Of a DNA stretch of 64,000 nucleotides, positions 47,201 through 62,200 are shown one piece after another (the stretch's first letter is position 1; every line of letters begins with the position of its first letter). The notes under the pieces were generated by a model. That model was not told the DNA's origin. It did no database searches and saw nothing but the letters and a program-made list of their open reading frames with translations. The stretch spans positions 3,127,001 to 3,191,000 of the forward strand of contig JAYJMM010000004.1 in NCBI GenBank assembly GCA_037349105.1, given 5' to 3'. The translations under genes and the position numbers were made by a program. Source of the stretch: Limnomonas spitsbergensis (taxonomy: Eukaryota > Chlorophyta > Chlorophyceae > Chlamydomonadales).

Positions 47201-50200
47201 TGAAACCAAGCGCTGTCCCTTGTCAACAGGTGATCTGAAACCAAGCGCTGTCCCGCCTGTAAACAGGTGATCTGAAACCAAGCGCTGTCCCGCCTGTAAA
47301 CAGGTGATCTGAAACCAAGCGCTGTCCCGCCTGTAAACAGGTGATCTGAAACCAAGCGCTGTCCCGCCTGTAAGCAGGTGATCTGAAACCAAGCGGTCCC
47401 GCCTGTAAACAAGTGATCTGAAACCAAGCGCTGTCCCGCCTGTAAACAGGTGATCTGAAACCAAGCGCTGTCCCGCCTGTAAACAGGTGATCTGAAACCA
47501 AGCGCTGTCCCGCCTGTCAACAGGTGATCTGAAACCAAGCGCTGTCCCGCCTGTCAACAGGTGATCTGAAACCAAGCGTTGCCCCGCCTGTCAACAGGTG
47601 ATCTGAAACCAAGCGCTGTCCCGCCTGTAAACAGGTGATCTGAAACCAAGCGCTGTCCCGCCTGTAAGCAGGTGATCTGAAACCAAGCGCTGTCCCGCCT
47701 GTAAACAGGTGATCTGAAACCAAGCGCTGTCCCGCCTGTAAACAGGTGATCTGAAACCAAGCGCTGTCCCGCCTGTAAACAGGTGATCTGAAACCAAGCG
47801 CTGTCCCGCCTGTAAACAGGTGATCTGAAACCAAGCGCTGTCCCGCCTGTAAACAGGTGATCTGAAACCAAGCGCTGTCCCGCCTGTAAACAGGTGATCT
47901 GAAACCAAGCGCTGTCCCGCCTGTAAGCAGGTGATCTGAAACCAAGCGCTGTCCCGCCTGTAAACAGGTGATCTGAAACCAAGCGCTGTCCCGCCTGTAA
48001 ACAGGTGATCTGAAACCAAGCGCTGTCCCGCCTGTAAGCAGGTGATCTGAAACCAAGCGCTGTCCCGCCTGTAAACAGGTGATCTGAAACCAAGCGCTGT
48101 CCTGCCTGTAAACAGGTGATCTGAAACCAAGCGCTGTCCCGCCTGTAAACAGGTGATCTGAAACCAAGCGCTGTCCCGCCTGTAAGCAGGTGATCTGAAA
48201 CCAAGCGCTGTCCCGCCTGTAAACAGGTGATCTGAAACCAAGCGCTGTCCCGCCTGTAAACAGGTGATCTGAAACCAAGCGCTGTCCCGCCTGTAAGCAG
48301 GTGATCTGAAACCAAGCGCTGTCCCGCCTGTAAACAGGTGATCTGAAACCAAGCGCTGTCCTGCCTGTATACAGGTGATCTGAAACCAAGCGTTGTCCCG
48401 CCTGTAAACAGGTGATCTGAAACCAAGCGCTGTCCCGCCTGTAAACAGGTGATCTGAAACCAAGCGCTGTCCCGCCTGTAAGCAGGTGATCTGAAACCAA
48501 GCGCTGTCCCGCCTGTAAACAGGTGATCTGAAACCAAGCGCTGTCCCGCCTGTAAACAGGTGATCTGAAACCAAGCGCTGTCCCGCCTGTAAGCAGGTGA
48601 TCTGAAACCAAGCGCTGTCCCTTGTCAACAGGTGATCTGAAACCAAGCGCTGTCCCGCCTGTAAACAGGTGATCTGAAACCAAGCGCTGTCCCGCCTGTC
48701 AACAGGTGATCTGAAACCAAGCGCTGTCCCGCCTGTCAACAGGTGATCTGAAACCAAGCGCTGTCCCGCCTGTAAACAGGTGATCTGAAACCAAGCGCTG
48801 TCCCGCCTGTAAGCAGGTGATCTGAAACCAAGCGCTGTCCCGCCTGTAAACAGGTGATCTGAAACCAAGCGTTGTCCCGCCTGTCAACAGGTGATCTGAA
48901 ACCAAGCGCTGTCCCGCCTGTAAACAGGTGATCTGAAACCAAGCGCTGTCCCGCCTGTAAACAGGTGATCTGAAACCAAGCGCTGTCCCGCCTGTAAACA
49001 GGTGATCTGAAACCAAGCGGTCCCGCCTGTAAACAAGTGATCTGAAACCAAGCGCTGTCCCGCCTGTAAACAGGTGATCTGAAACCAAGCGCTGTCCCGC
49101 CTGTAAGCAGGTGATCTGAAACCAAGCGCTGTCCCGCCTGTCAACAGGTGATCTGAAACCAAGCGCTGTCCCGCCTGTCAACAGGTGATCTGAAACCAAG
49201 CGTTGCCCCGCCTGTAAACAGGTGATCTGAAACCAAGCGCTGTCCCGCCTGTAAACAGGTGATCTGAAACCAAGCGCTGTCCCGCCTGTAAACAGGTGAT
49301 CTGAAACCAAGCGCTGTCCCGCCTGTAAGCAAGTGATCTGAAACCAAGCGCTGTCCCGCCTGTAAACAGGTGATCTGAAACCAAGCGCTGTCCCGCCTGT
49401 AAACAGGTGATCTGAAACCAAGCGCTGTCCCGCTTGTAAACAGGTGATCTGAAACCAAGCGCTGTCCCTTGTCAACAGGTGATCTGAAACCAAGCGCTGT
49501 CCCGCCTGTAAACAGGTGATCTGAAACCAAGCGCTGTCCCGCCTGTAAACAGGTGATCTGAAACCAAGCGCTGTCCCGCCTGTAAACAGGTGATCTGAAA
49601 CCAAGCGCTGTCCCGCCTGTAAGCAGGTGATCTGAAACCAAGCGGTCCCGCCTGTAAACAAGTGATCTGAAACCAAGCGCTGTCCCGCCTGTAAACAGGT
49701 GATCTGAAACCAAGCGCTGTCCCGCCTGTAAACAGGTGATCTGAAACCAAGCGCTGTCCCGCCTGTCAACAGGTGATCTGAAACCAAGCGCTGTCCCGCC
49801 TGTCAACAGGTGATCTGAAACCAAGCGTTGCCCCGCCTGTCAACAGGTGATCTGAAACCAAGCGCTGTCCCGCCTGTAAACAGGTGATCTGAAACCAAGC
49901 GCTGTCCCGCCTGTAAGCAGGTGATCTGAAACCAAGCGCTGTCCCGCCTGTAAACAGGTGATCTGAAACCAAGCGCTGTCCCGCCTGTAAACAGGTGATC
50001 TGAAACCAAGCGCTGTCCCGCCTGTAAACAGGTGATCTGAAACCAAGCGCTGTCCCGCCTGTAAACAGGTGATCTGAAACCAAGCGCTGTCCCGCCTGTA
50101 AACAGGTGATCTGAAACCAAGCGCTGTCCCGCCTGTAAACAGGTGATCTGAAACCAAGCGCTGTCCCGCCTGTAAGCAGGTGATCTGAAACCAAGCGCTG

Positions 50201-53200
50201 TCCCGCCTGTAAACAGGTGATCTGAAACCAAGCGCTGTCCCGCCTGTAAGCAGGTGATCTGAAACCAAGCGCTGTCCCGCCTGTAAACAAGTGATCTGAA
50301 ACCAAGCGCTGTCCCGCCTGTAAACAGGTGATCTGAAACCAAGCGCTGTCCCGCCTGTAAGCAGGTGATCTGAAACCAAGCGCTGTCCCGCCTGTAAACA
50401 GGTGATCTGAAACCAAGCGCTGTCCTGCCTGTAAACAGGTGATCTGAAACCAAGCGCTGTCCCGCCTGTAAACAGGTGATCTGAAACCAAGCGCTGTCCC
50501 GCCTGTAAACAGGTGATCTGAAACCAAGCGCTGTCCCGCCTGTAAGCAGGTGATCTGAAACCAAGCGCTGTCCCGCCTGTAAACAGGTGATCTGAAACCA
50601 AGCGCTGTCCTGCCTGTATACAGGTGATCTGAAACCAAGCGTTGTCCCGCCTGTAAACAGGTGATCTGAAACCAAGCGCTGTCCCGCCTGTAAACAGGTG
50701 ATCTGAAACCAAGCGCTGTCCCGCCTGTAAGCAGGTGATCTGAAACCAAGCGCTGTCCCGCCTGTAAACAGGTGATCTGAAACCAAGCGCTGTCCCGCCT
50801 GTAAACAGGTGATCTGAAACCAAGCGCTGTCCCGCCTGTAAGCAGGTGATCTGAAACCAAGCGCTGTCCCGCCTGTAAACAGGTGATCTGAAACCAAGCG
50901 CTGTCCCGCCTGTAAACAGGTGATCTGAAACCAAGCGCTGTCCCTTGTCAACAGGTGATCTGAAACCAAGCGCTGTCCCGCTTGTAAACAGGTGATCTGA
51001 AACCAAGCGCTGTCCCGCCTGTAAGCAGGTGATCTGAAACCAAGCGATGTCCCGCCTGTAAACAGGTGATCTGAAACCAAGCGCTGTCCCGCCTGTCAAC
51101 AGGTGATCTGAAACCAAGCGTTGTCCCGCCTGTAAGCAGGTGATCTGAAACCAAGCGCTGTCCCGCCTGTAAACAGGTGATCTGAAACCAAGCGCTGTCC
51201 TGCCTGTAAACAGGTGATCTGAAACCAAGCGTTGTCCCGCCTGTAAACAGGTGATCTGAAACCAAGCGCTGTCCCGCCTGTAAACAGGTGATCTGAAACC
51301 AAGCGCTGTCCCGCCTGTAAGCAGGTGATCTGAAACCAAGCGCTGTCCCGCCTGTAAACAGGTGATCTGAAACCAAGCGCTGTCCCGCCTGTAAACAGGT
51401 GATCTGAAACCAAGCGTTGCCCCGCCTGTCAACAGGTGATCTGAAACCAAGCGCTGTCCCGCCTGTAAACAGGTGATCTGAAACCAAGCGCTGTCCCGCC
51501 TGTAAGCAGGTGATCTGAAACCAAGCGCTGTCCCGCCTGTAAACAGGTGATCTGAAACCAAGCGCTGTCCCGCCTGTAAACAGGTGATCTGAAACCAAGC
51601 GCTGTCCCGCCTGTAAACAGGTGATCTGAAACCAAGCGCTGTCCCGCCTGTAAACAGGTGATCTGAAACCAAGCGCTGTCCCGCCTGTAAACAGGTGATC
51701 TGAAACCAAGCGCTGTCCCGCCTGTAAACAGGTGATCTGAAACCAAGCGCTGTCCCGCCTGTAAGCAGGTGATCTGAAACCAAGCGCTGTCCCGCCTGTA
51801 AACAGGTGATCTGAAACCAAGCGCTGTCCCGCCTGTAAACAGGTGATCTGAAACCAAGCGCTGTCCCGCCTGTAAGCAGGTGATCTGAAACCAAGCGCTG
51901 TCCCGCCTGTAAACAGGTGATCTGAAACCAAGCGCTGTCCTGCCTGTAAACAGGTGATCTGAAACCAAGCGCTGTCCCGCCTGTAAACAGGTGATCTGAA
52001 ACCAAGCGCTGTCCCGCCTGTAAGCAGGTGATCTGAAACCAAGCGCTGTCCCGCCTGTAAACAGGTGATCTGAAACCAAGCGCTGTCCCGCCTGTAAGCA
52101 GGTGATCTGAAACCAAGCGCTGTCCCGCCTGTAAACAGGTGATCTGAAACCAAGCGCTGTCCCGCCTGTAAACAGGTGATCTGAAACCAAGCGCTGTCCC
52201 GCCTGTAAGCAGGTGATCTGAAACCAAGCGCTGTCCCTTGTCAACAGGTGATCTGAAACCAAGCGCTGTCCCGCCTGTAAACAGGTGATCTGAAACCAAG
52301 CGCTGTCCCGCCTGTAAGCAGGTGATCTGAAACCAAGCGCTGTCCCGCCTGTAAACAGGTGATCTGAAACCAAGCGCTGTCCCGCCTGTAAACAGGTGAT
52401 CTGAAACCAAGCGCTGTCCCGCCTGTAAGCAGGTGATCTGAAACCAAGCGCTGTCCCGCCTGTAAACAGGTGATCTGAAACCAAGCGCTGTCCTGCCTGT
52501 AAACAGGTGATCTGAAACCAAGCGTTGTCCCGCCTGTAAACAGGTGATCTGAAACCAAGCGCTGTCCCGCCTGTAAACAGGTGATCTGAAACCAAGCGCT
52601 GTCCCGCCTGTAAACAGGTGATCTGAAACCAAGCGCTGTCCCGCCTGTAAACAGGTGATCTGAAACCAAGCGCTGTCCCGCCTGTAAACTGGTGATCTGA
52701 AACCAAGCGCTGTCCCGCCTGTAAGCAGGTGATCTGAAACCAAGCGCTGTCCCTTGTCAACAGGTGATCTGAAACCAAGCGCTGTCCCGCCTGTAAACAG
52801 GTGATCTGAAACCAAGCGCTGTCCCGCCTGTCAACAGGTGATCTGAAACCAAGCGCTGTCCCGCCTGTCAACAGGTGATCTGAAACCAAGCGCTGTCCCG
52901 CCTGTAAACAGGTGATCTGAAACCAAGCGCTGTCCCGCCTGTAAGCAGGTGATCTGAAACCAAGCGCTGTCCCGCCTGTAAACAGGTGATCTGAAACCAA
53001 GCGTTGTCCCGCCTGTCAACAGGTGATCTGAAACCAAGCGCTGTCCCGCCTGTAAACAGGTGATCTGAAACCAAGCGCTGTCCCGCCTGTAAACAGGTGA
53101 TCTGAAACCAAGCGCTGTCCCGCCTGTAAACAGGTGATCTGAAACCAAGCGGTCCCGCCTGTAAACAAGTGATCTGAAACCAAGCGCTGTCCCGCCTGTA

Positions 53201-56200
53201 AACAGGTGATCTGAAACCAAGCGCTGTCCCGCCTGTAAGCAGGTGATCTGAAACCAAGCGCTGTCCCGCCTGTCAACAGGTGATCTGAAACCAAGCGGTC
53301 CCGCCTGTCAACAGGTGATCTGAAACCAAGCGTTGCCCCGCCTGTAAACAGGTGATCTGAAACCAAGCGCTGTCCCGCCTGTAAACAGGTGATCTGAAAC
53401 CAAGCGCTGTCCCGCCTGTAAACAGGTGATCTGAAACCAAGCGCTGTCCCGCCCGTAAGCAAGTGATCTGAAACCAAGCGCTGTCCCGCCTGTAAACAGG
53501 TGATCTGAAACCAAGCGCTGTCCCGCCTGTAAACAGGTGATCTGAAACCAAGCGCTGTCCCGCCTGTAAACAGGTGATCTGAAACCAAGCGCTGTCCCTT
53601 GTCAACAGGTGATCTGAAACCAAGCGCTGTCCCGCCTGTAAACAGGTGATCTGAAACCAAGCGCTGTCCCGCCTGTAAACAGGTGATCTGAAACCAAGCG
53701 CTGTCCCGCCTGTAAACAGGTGATCTGAAACCAAGCGCTGTCCCGCCTGTAAGCAGGTGATCTGAAACCAAGCGGTCCCGCCTGTAAACAAGTGATCTGA
53801 AACCAAGCGCTGTCCCGCCTGTAAACAGGTGATCTGAAACCAAGCGCTGTCCCGCCTGTAAACAGGTGATCTGAAACCAAGCGCTGTCCCGCCTGTCAAC
53901 AGGTGATCTGAAACCAAGCGCTGTCCCGCCTGTCAACAGGTGATCTGAAACCAAGCGTTGCCCCGCCTGTAAACAGGTGATCTGAAACCAAGCGCTGTCC
54001 CGCCTGTAAACAGGTGATCTGAAACCAAGCGCTGTCCCGCCTGTAAACAGGTGATCTGAAACCAAGCGCTGTCCCGCCTGTAAGCAAGTGATCTGAAACC
54101 AAGCGCTGTCCCGCCTGTAAACAGGTGATCTGAAACCAAGCGCTGTCCCGCCTGTAAACAGGTGATCTGAAACCAAGCGCTGTCCCGCCTGTAAACAGGT
54201 GATCTGAAACCAAGCGGTCCCGCCTGTAAACAAGTGATCTGAAACCAAGCGCTGTCCCGCCTGTAAACAGGTGATCTGAAACCAAGCGCTGTCCCGCCTG
54301 TAAGCAGGTGATCTGAAACCAAGCGCTGTCCCGCCTGTCAACAGGTGATCTGAAACCAAGCGCTGTCCCGCCTGTAAACAGGTGATCTGAAACCAAGCGT
54401 TGCCCCGCCTGTAAACAGGTGATCTGAAACCAAGCGTTGTCCCGCCTGTAAACAGGTGATCTGAAACCAAGCGCTGTCCCGCCTGTAAACAGGTGATCTG
54501 AAACCAAGCGCTGTCCCGCCTGTAAGCAAGTGATCTGAAACCAAGCGCTGTCCCGCCTGTAAACAGGTGATCTGAAACCAAGCGCTGTCCCGCCTGTAAA
54601 CAGGTGATCTGAAACCAAGCGCTGTCCCGCCTGTAAGCAGGTGATCTGAAACCAAGCGCTGTCCCTTGTCAACAGGTGATCTGAAACCAAGCGCTGTCCC
54701 GCCTGTAAACAGGTGATCTGAAACCAAGCGCTGTCCCGCCTGTAAACAGGTGATCTGAAACCAAGCGCTGTCCCGCCTGTAAACAGGTGATCTGAAACCA
54801 AGCGTTGCCCCGCCTGTAAACAGGTGATCTGAAACCAAGCGGTCCCGCCTGTAAACAAGTGATCTGAAACCAAGCGCTGTCCCGCCTGTAAACAGGTGAT
54901 CTGAAACCAAGCGCTGTCCCGCCTGTAAACAGGTGATCTGAAACCAAGCGCTGTCCCGCCTGTAAACAGGTGATCTGAAACCAAGCGTTGTCCCGCCTGT
55001 CAACAGGTGATCTGAAACCAAGCGCTGTCCCGCCTGTAAACAGGTGATCTGAAACCAAGCGCTGTCCCGCCTGTAAACAGGTGATCTGAAACCAAGCGCT
55101 GTCCCGCCTGTAAACAGGTGATCTGAAACCAAGCGGTCCCGCCTGTAAACAAGTGATCTGAAACCAAGCGCTGTCCCGCCTGTAAACAGGTGATCTGAAA
55201 CCAAGCGCTGTCCCGCCTGTAAGCAGGTGATCTGAAACCAAGCGCTGTCCCGCCTGTCAACAGGTGATCTGAAACCAAGCGCTGTCCCGCCTGTAAACAG
55301 GTGATCTGAAACCAAGCGTTGCCCCGCCTGTAAACAGGTGATCTGAAACCAAGCGTTGTCCCGCCTGTAAACAGGTGATCTGAAACCAAGCGCTGTCCCG
55401 CCTGTAAACAGGTGATCTGAAACCAAGCGCTGTCCCGCCTGTAAGCAAGTGATCTGAAACCAAGCGCTGTCCCGCCTGTAAACAGGTGATCTGAAACCAA
55501 GCGCTGTCCCGCCTGTAAACAGGTGATCTGAAACCAAGCGCTGTCCCGCCTGTAAGCAGGTGATCTGAAACCAAGCGCTGTCCCTTGTCAACAGGTGATC
55601 TGAAACCAAGCGCTGTCCCGCCTGTAAACAGGTGATCTGAAACCAAGCGCTGTCCCGCCTGTAAACAGGTGATCTGAAACCAAGCGCTGTCCCGCCTGTA
55701 AACAGGTGATCTGAAACCAAGCGTTGCCCCGCCTGTAAACAGGTGATCTGAAACCAAGCGGTCCCGCCTGTAAACAAGTGATCTGAAACCAAGCGCTGTC
55801 CCGCCTGTAAACAGGTGATCTGAAACCAAGCGCTGTCCCGCCTGTAAACAGGTGATCTGAAACCAAGCGCTGTCCCGCCTGTAAACAGGTGATCTGAAAC
55901 CAAGCGTTGTCCCGCCTGTCAACAGGTGATCTGAAACCAAGCGCTGTCCCGCCTGTAAACAGGTGATCTGAAACCAAGCGCTGTCCCGCCTGTAAACAGG
56001 TGATCTGAAACCAAGCGCTGTCCCGCCTGTAAACAGGTGATCTGAAACCAAGCGGTCCCGCCTGTAAACAAGTGATCTGAAACCAAGCGCTGTCCCGCCT
56101 GTAAACAGGTGATCTGAAACCAAGCGCTGTCCCGCCTGTAAGCAGGTGATCTGAAACCAAGCGCTGTCCCGCCTGTCAACAGGTGATCTGAAACCAAGCG

Positions 56201-59200
56201 CTGTCCCGCCTGTCAACAGGTGATCTGAAACCAAGCGTTGCCCCGCCTGTAAACAGGTGATCTGAAACCAAGCGCTGTCCCGCCTGTAAACAGGTGATCT
56301 GAAACCAAGCGCTGTCCCGCCTGTAAACAGGTGATCTGAAACCAAGCGCTGTCCCGCCCGTAAGCAAGTGATCTGAAACCAAGCGCTGTCCCGCCTGTAA
56401 ACAGGTGATCTGAAACCAAGCGCTGTCCCGCCTGTAAACAGGTGATCTGAAACCAAGCGCTGTCCCGCCTGTAAACAGGTGATCTGAAACCAAGCGCTGT
56501 CCCTTGTCAACAGGTGATCTGAAACCAAGCGCTGTCCCGCCTGTAAACAGGTGATCTGAAACCAAGCGCTGTCCCGCCTGTAAACAGGTGATCTGAAACC
56601 AAGCGCTGTCCCGCCTGTAAACAGGTGATCTGAAACCAAGCGCTGTCCCGCCTGTAAGCAGGTGATCTGAAACCAAGCGGTCCCGCCTGTAAACAAGTGA
56701 TCTGAAACCAAGCGCTGTCCCGCCTGTAAACAGGTGATCTGAAACCAAGCGCTGTCCCGCCTGTAAACAGGTGATCTGAAACCAAGCGCTGTCCCGCCTG
56801 TCAACAGGTGATCTGAAACCAAGCGCTGTCCCGCCTGTCAACAGGTGATCTGAAACCAAGCGTTGCCCCGCCTGTAAACAGGTGATCTGAAACCAAGCGC
56901 TGTCCCGCCTGTAAACAGGTGATCTGAAACCAAGCGCTGTCCCGCCTGTAAACAGGTGATCTGAAACCAAGCGCTGTCCCGCCTGTAAGCAAGTGATCTG
57001 AAACCAAGCGCTGTCCCGCCTGTAAACAGGTGATCTGAAACCAAGCGCTGTCCCGCCTGTAAACAGGTGATCTGAAACCAAGCGCTGTCCCGCCTGTAAA
57101 CAGGTGATCTGAAACCAAGCGGTCCCGCCTGTAAACAAGTGATCTGAAACCAAGCGCTGTCCCGCCTGTAAACAGGTGATCTGAAACCAAGCGCTGTCCC
57201 GCCTGTAAGCAGGTGATCTGAAACCAAGCGCTGTCCCGCCTGTCAACAGGTGATCTGAAACCAAGCGCTGTCCCGCCTGTAAACAGGTGATCTGAAACCA
57301 AGCGTTGCCCCGCCTGTAAACAGGTGATCTGAAACCAAGCGTTGTCCCGCCTGTAAACAGGTGATCTGAAACCAAGCGCTGTCCCGCCTGTAAACAGGTG
57401 ATCTGAAACCAAGCGCTGTCCCGCCTGTAAGCAAGTGATCTGAAACCAAGCGCTGTCCCGCCTGTAAACAGGTGATCTGAAACCAAGCGCTGTCCCGCCT
57501 GTAAACAGGTGATCTGAAACCAAGCGCTGTCCCGCCTGTAAGCAGGTGATCTGAAACCAAGCGCTGTCCCTTGTCAACAGGTGATCTGAAACCAAGCGCT
57601 GTCCCGCCTGTAAACAGGTGATCTGAAACCAAGCGCTGTCCCGCCTGTAAACAGGTGATCTGAAACCAAGCGCTGTCCCGCCTGTAAACAGGTGATCTGA
57701 AACCAAGCGTTGCCCCGCCTGTAAACAGGTGATCTGAAACCAAGCGGTCCCGCCTGTAAACAAGTGATCTGAAACCAAGCGCTGTCCCGCCTGTAAACAG
57801 GTGATCTGAAACCAAGCGCTGTCCCGCCTGTAAACAGGTGATCTGAAACCAAGCGCTGTCCCGCCTGTCAACAGGTGATCTGAAACCAAGCGCTGTCCCG
57901 CCTGTCAACAGGTGATCTGAAACCAAGCGTTGCCCCGCCTGTAAACAGGTGATCTGAAACCAAGCGCTGTCCCGCCTGTAAACAGGTGATCTGAAACCAA
58001 GCGCTGTCCCGCCTGTAAACAGGTGATCTGAAACCAAGCGCTGTCCCGCCTGTAAGCAAGTGATCTGAAACCAAGCGCTGTCCCGCCTGTAAACAGGTGA
58101 TCTGAAACCAAGCGCTGTCCCGCCTGTAAACAGGTGATCTGAAACCAAGCGCTGTCCCGCCTGTAAGCAGGTGATCTGAAACCAAGCGTTGTCCCTTGTC
58201 AACAGGTGATCTGAAACCAAGCGCTGTCCCGCCTGTAAGCAGGTGATCTGAAACCAAGCGCTGTCCCGCCTGTAAACAGGTGATCTGAAACCAAGCGCTG
58301 TCCCGCCTGTAAACAGGTGATCTGAAACCAAGCGGTCCCGCCTGTAAACAAGTGATCTGAAACCAAGCGCTGTCCCGCCTGTAAACAGGTGATCTGAAAC
58401 CAAGCGCTATCCCGCCTGTAAGCAGGTGATCTGAAACCAAGCGCTGTCCCGCCTGTCAACAGGTGATCTGAAACCAAGCGTTGCCCCGCCTGTAAACAGG
58501 TGATCTGAAACCAAGCGCTGTCCCGCCTGTAAACAGGTGATCTGAAACCAAGCGCTGTCCCGCCTGTAAGCAGGTGATCTGAAACCAAGCGTTGTCCCTT
58601 GTCAACAGGTGATCTGAAACCAAGCGCTGTCCCGCCTGTAAACAGGTGATCTGAAACCAAGCGGTCCCGCCTGTAAACAAGTGATCTGAAACCAAGCGCT
58701 GTCCCGCCTGTAAACAGGTGATCTGAAACCAAGCGCTGTCCCGCCTGTAAGCAGGTGATCTGAAACCAAGCGCTGTCCCGCCTGTCAACAGGTGATCTGA
58801 AACCAAGCGCTGTCCCGCCTGTAAACAGGTGATCTGAAACCAAGCGTTGCCCCGCCTGTAAACAGGTGATCTGAAACCAAGCGTTGTCCCGCCTGTAAAC
58901 AGGTGATCTGAAACCAAGCGCTGTCCCGCCTGTAAACAGGTGATCTGAAACCAAGCGCTGTCCCGCCTGTAAGCAAGTGATCTGAAACCAAGCGCTGTCC
59001 CGCCTGTAAACAGGTGATCTGAAACCAAGCGCTGTCCCGCCTGTAAACAGGTGATCTGAAACCAAGCGCTGTCCCGCCTGTAAGCAGGTGATCTGAAACC
59101 AAGCGCTGTCCCTTGTCAACAGGTGATCTGAAACCAAGCGCTGTCCCGCCTGTAAACAGGTGATCTGAAACCAAGCGCTGTCCCGCCTGTAAACAGGTGA

Positions 59201-62200
59201 TCTGAAACCAAGCGCTGTCCCGCCTGTAAACAGGTGATCTGAAACCAAGCGTTGCCCCGCCTGTAAACAGGTGATCTGAAACCAAGCGGTCCCGCCTGTA
59301 AACAAGTGATCTGAAACCAAGCGCTGTCCCGCCTGTAAACAGGTGATCTGAAACCAAGCGCTGTCCCGCCTGTAAACAGGTGATCTGAAACCAAGCGCTG
59401 TCCCGCCTGTCAACAGGTGATCTGAAACCAAGCGCTGTCCCGCCTGTCAACAGGTGATCTGAAACCAAGCGTTGCCCCGCCTGTAAACAGGTGATCTGAA
59501 ACCAAGCGCTGTCCCGCCTGTAAACAGGTGATCTGAAACCAAGCGCTGTCCCGCCTGTAAACAGGTGATCTGAAACCAAGCGCTGTCCCGCCTGTAAGCA
59601 AGTGATCTGAAACCAAGCGCTGTCCCGCCTGTAAACAGGTGATCTGAAACCAAGCGCTGTCCCGCCTGTAAACAGGTGATCTGAAACCAAGCGCTGTCCC
59701 GCCTGTAAGCAGGTGATCTGAAACCAAGCGTTGTCCCTTGTCAACAGGTGATCTGAAACCAAGCGCTGTCCCGCCTGTAAGCAGGTGATCTGAAACCAAG
59801 CGCTGTCCCGCCTGTAAACAGGTGATCTGAAACCAAGCGCTGTCCCGCCTGTAAACAGGTGATCTGAAACCAAGCGGTCCCGCCTGTAAACAAGTGATCT
59901 GAAACCAAGCGCTGTCCCGCCTGTAAACAGGTGATCTGAAACCAAGCGCTATCCCGCCTGTAAGCAGGTGATCTGAAACCAAGCGCTGTCCCGCCTGTAA
60001 GCAGGTGATCTGAAACCAAGCGCTGTCCCGCCTGTCAACAGGTGATCTGAAACCAAGCGTTGCCCCGCCTGTAAACAGGTGATCTGAAACCAAGCGCTGT
60101 CCCGCCTGTAAACAGGTGATCTGAAACCAAGCGCTGTCCCGCCTGTAAACAGGTGATCTGAAACCAAGCGCTGTCCCGCCTGTAAGCAAGTGATCTGAAA
60201 CCAAGCGCTGTCCCGCCTGTAAACAGGTGATCTGAAACCAAGCGCTGTCCCGCCTGTAAACAGGTGATCTGAAACCAAGCGCTGTCCCGCCTGTAAGCAG
60301 GTGATCTGAAACCAAGCGCTGTCCCGCCTGTAAACAGGTGATCTGAAACCAAGCGCTGTCCCGCCTGTAAGCAGGTGATCTGAAACCAAGCGCTGTCCCG
60401 CCTGTAAACAGGTGATCTGAAACCAAGCGTTGTCCCGCCTGTAAGCAGGTGATCTGAAACCAAGCGCTGTCCCGCCTGTAAACAGGTGATCTGAAACCAA
60501 GCGCTGTCCCGCCTGTAAACAGGTGATCTGAAACCAAGCGCTGTCCCGCCTGTAAGCAGGTGATCTGAAACCAAGCGCTGTCCCTTGTCAACCGGTGATC
60601 TGAAACCAAGCGCTGTCCCGCCTGTAAACAGGTGATCTGAAACCAAGCGCTGTCCCGCCTGTAAACAGGTGATCTGAAACCAAGCGCTGTCCCGCCTGTA
60701 AACAGGTGATCTGAAACCAAGCGCTGTCCCTTGTCAACAGGTGATCTGAAACCAAGCGCTGTCCCGCCTGTAAACAGGTGATCTGAAACCAAGCGCTGTC
60801 CCGCCTGTAAGCAGGTGATCTGAAACCAAGCGCTGTCCCGCCTGTAAACAGGTGATCTGAAACCAAGCGCGGTCCCGCCTGTAAACAGGTGATCTGAAAC
60901 CAAGTGCTGTCCCGCATGTAAACAGGTGATCTGAAACCAAGCGCTGTCCCGCCTGTCAACAGGTGATCTGAAACCAAGCGCTGTCCCGCCTGTAAACAGG
61001 TGATCTGAAACCAAGCGTTGCCCCGCCTGTAAACAGGTGATCTGAAACCAAGCGCTGTCCCGCCTGTAAACAGGTGATCTGAAACCAAGCGCTGTCCCGC
61101 CTGTAAACAGGTGATCTGAAACCAAGCGCTGTCCCGCCTGTAAGCAAGTGATCTGAAACCAAGCGCTGTCCCGCCTGTAAACAGGTGATCTGAAACCAAG
61201 CGCTGTCCCGCCTGTAAACAGGTGATCTGAAACCAAGCGCTGTCCCGCCTGTAAGCAGGTGATCTGAAACCAAGCGCTGTCCCGCCTGTAAACAGGTGAT
61301 CTGAAACCAAGCGCTGTCCCGCCTGTAAGCAGGTGATCTGAAACCAAGCGCTGTCCCGCCTGTAAACAGGTGATCTGAAACCAAGCGCTGTCCCGCCTGT
61401 AAGCAGGTGATCTGAAACCAAGCGCTGTCCCGCCTGTAAACAGGTGATCTGAAACCAAGCGCTGTCCCGCCTGTAAACAGGTGATCTGAAACCAAGCGCT
61501 GTCCCGCCTGTAAGCAGGTGATCTGAAACCAAGCGCTGTCCCTTGTCAACCGGTGATCTGAAACCAAGCGCTGTCCCGCCTGTAAACAGGTGATCTGAAA
61601 CCAAGCGCTGTCCCGCCTGTAAACAGGTGATCTGAAACCAAGCGCTGTCCCGCCTGTAAACAGGTGATCTGAAACCAAGCGCTGTCCCTTGTCAACAGGT
61701 GATCTGAAACCAAGCGCTGTCCCGCCTGTAAACAGGTGATCTGAAACCAAGCGCTGTCCCGCCTGTAAGCAGGTGATCTGAAACCAAGCGCTGTCCCGCC
61801 TGTAAACAGGTGATCTGAAACCAAGCGCTGTCCCGCCTGTAAGCAGGTGATCTGAAACCAAGTGCTGTCCCGCATGTAAACAGGTGATCTGAAACCAAGC
61901 GCTGTCCCGCCTGTAAACAGGTGATCTGAAACCAAGCGCTGTCCCGCCTGTAAACAGGTGATCTGAAACCAAGCGCTGTCCCGCCTGTAAGTAGGTGATC
62001 TGAAACCAAGCGCTGTCCCGCCTGTCAACAGGTGATCTGAAACCAAGCGCTGTCCCGCCTGTCAACAGGTGATCTGAAACCAAGCGTTGTCCCGCCTGTA
62101 AACAGGTGATCTGAAACCAAGCGCTGTCCCGCCTGTAACAGATGATCTGAAACCAAGCGCTGTCCCGCCTGTAAACAGGTGATCTGAAACCAAGCGCTGT

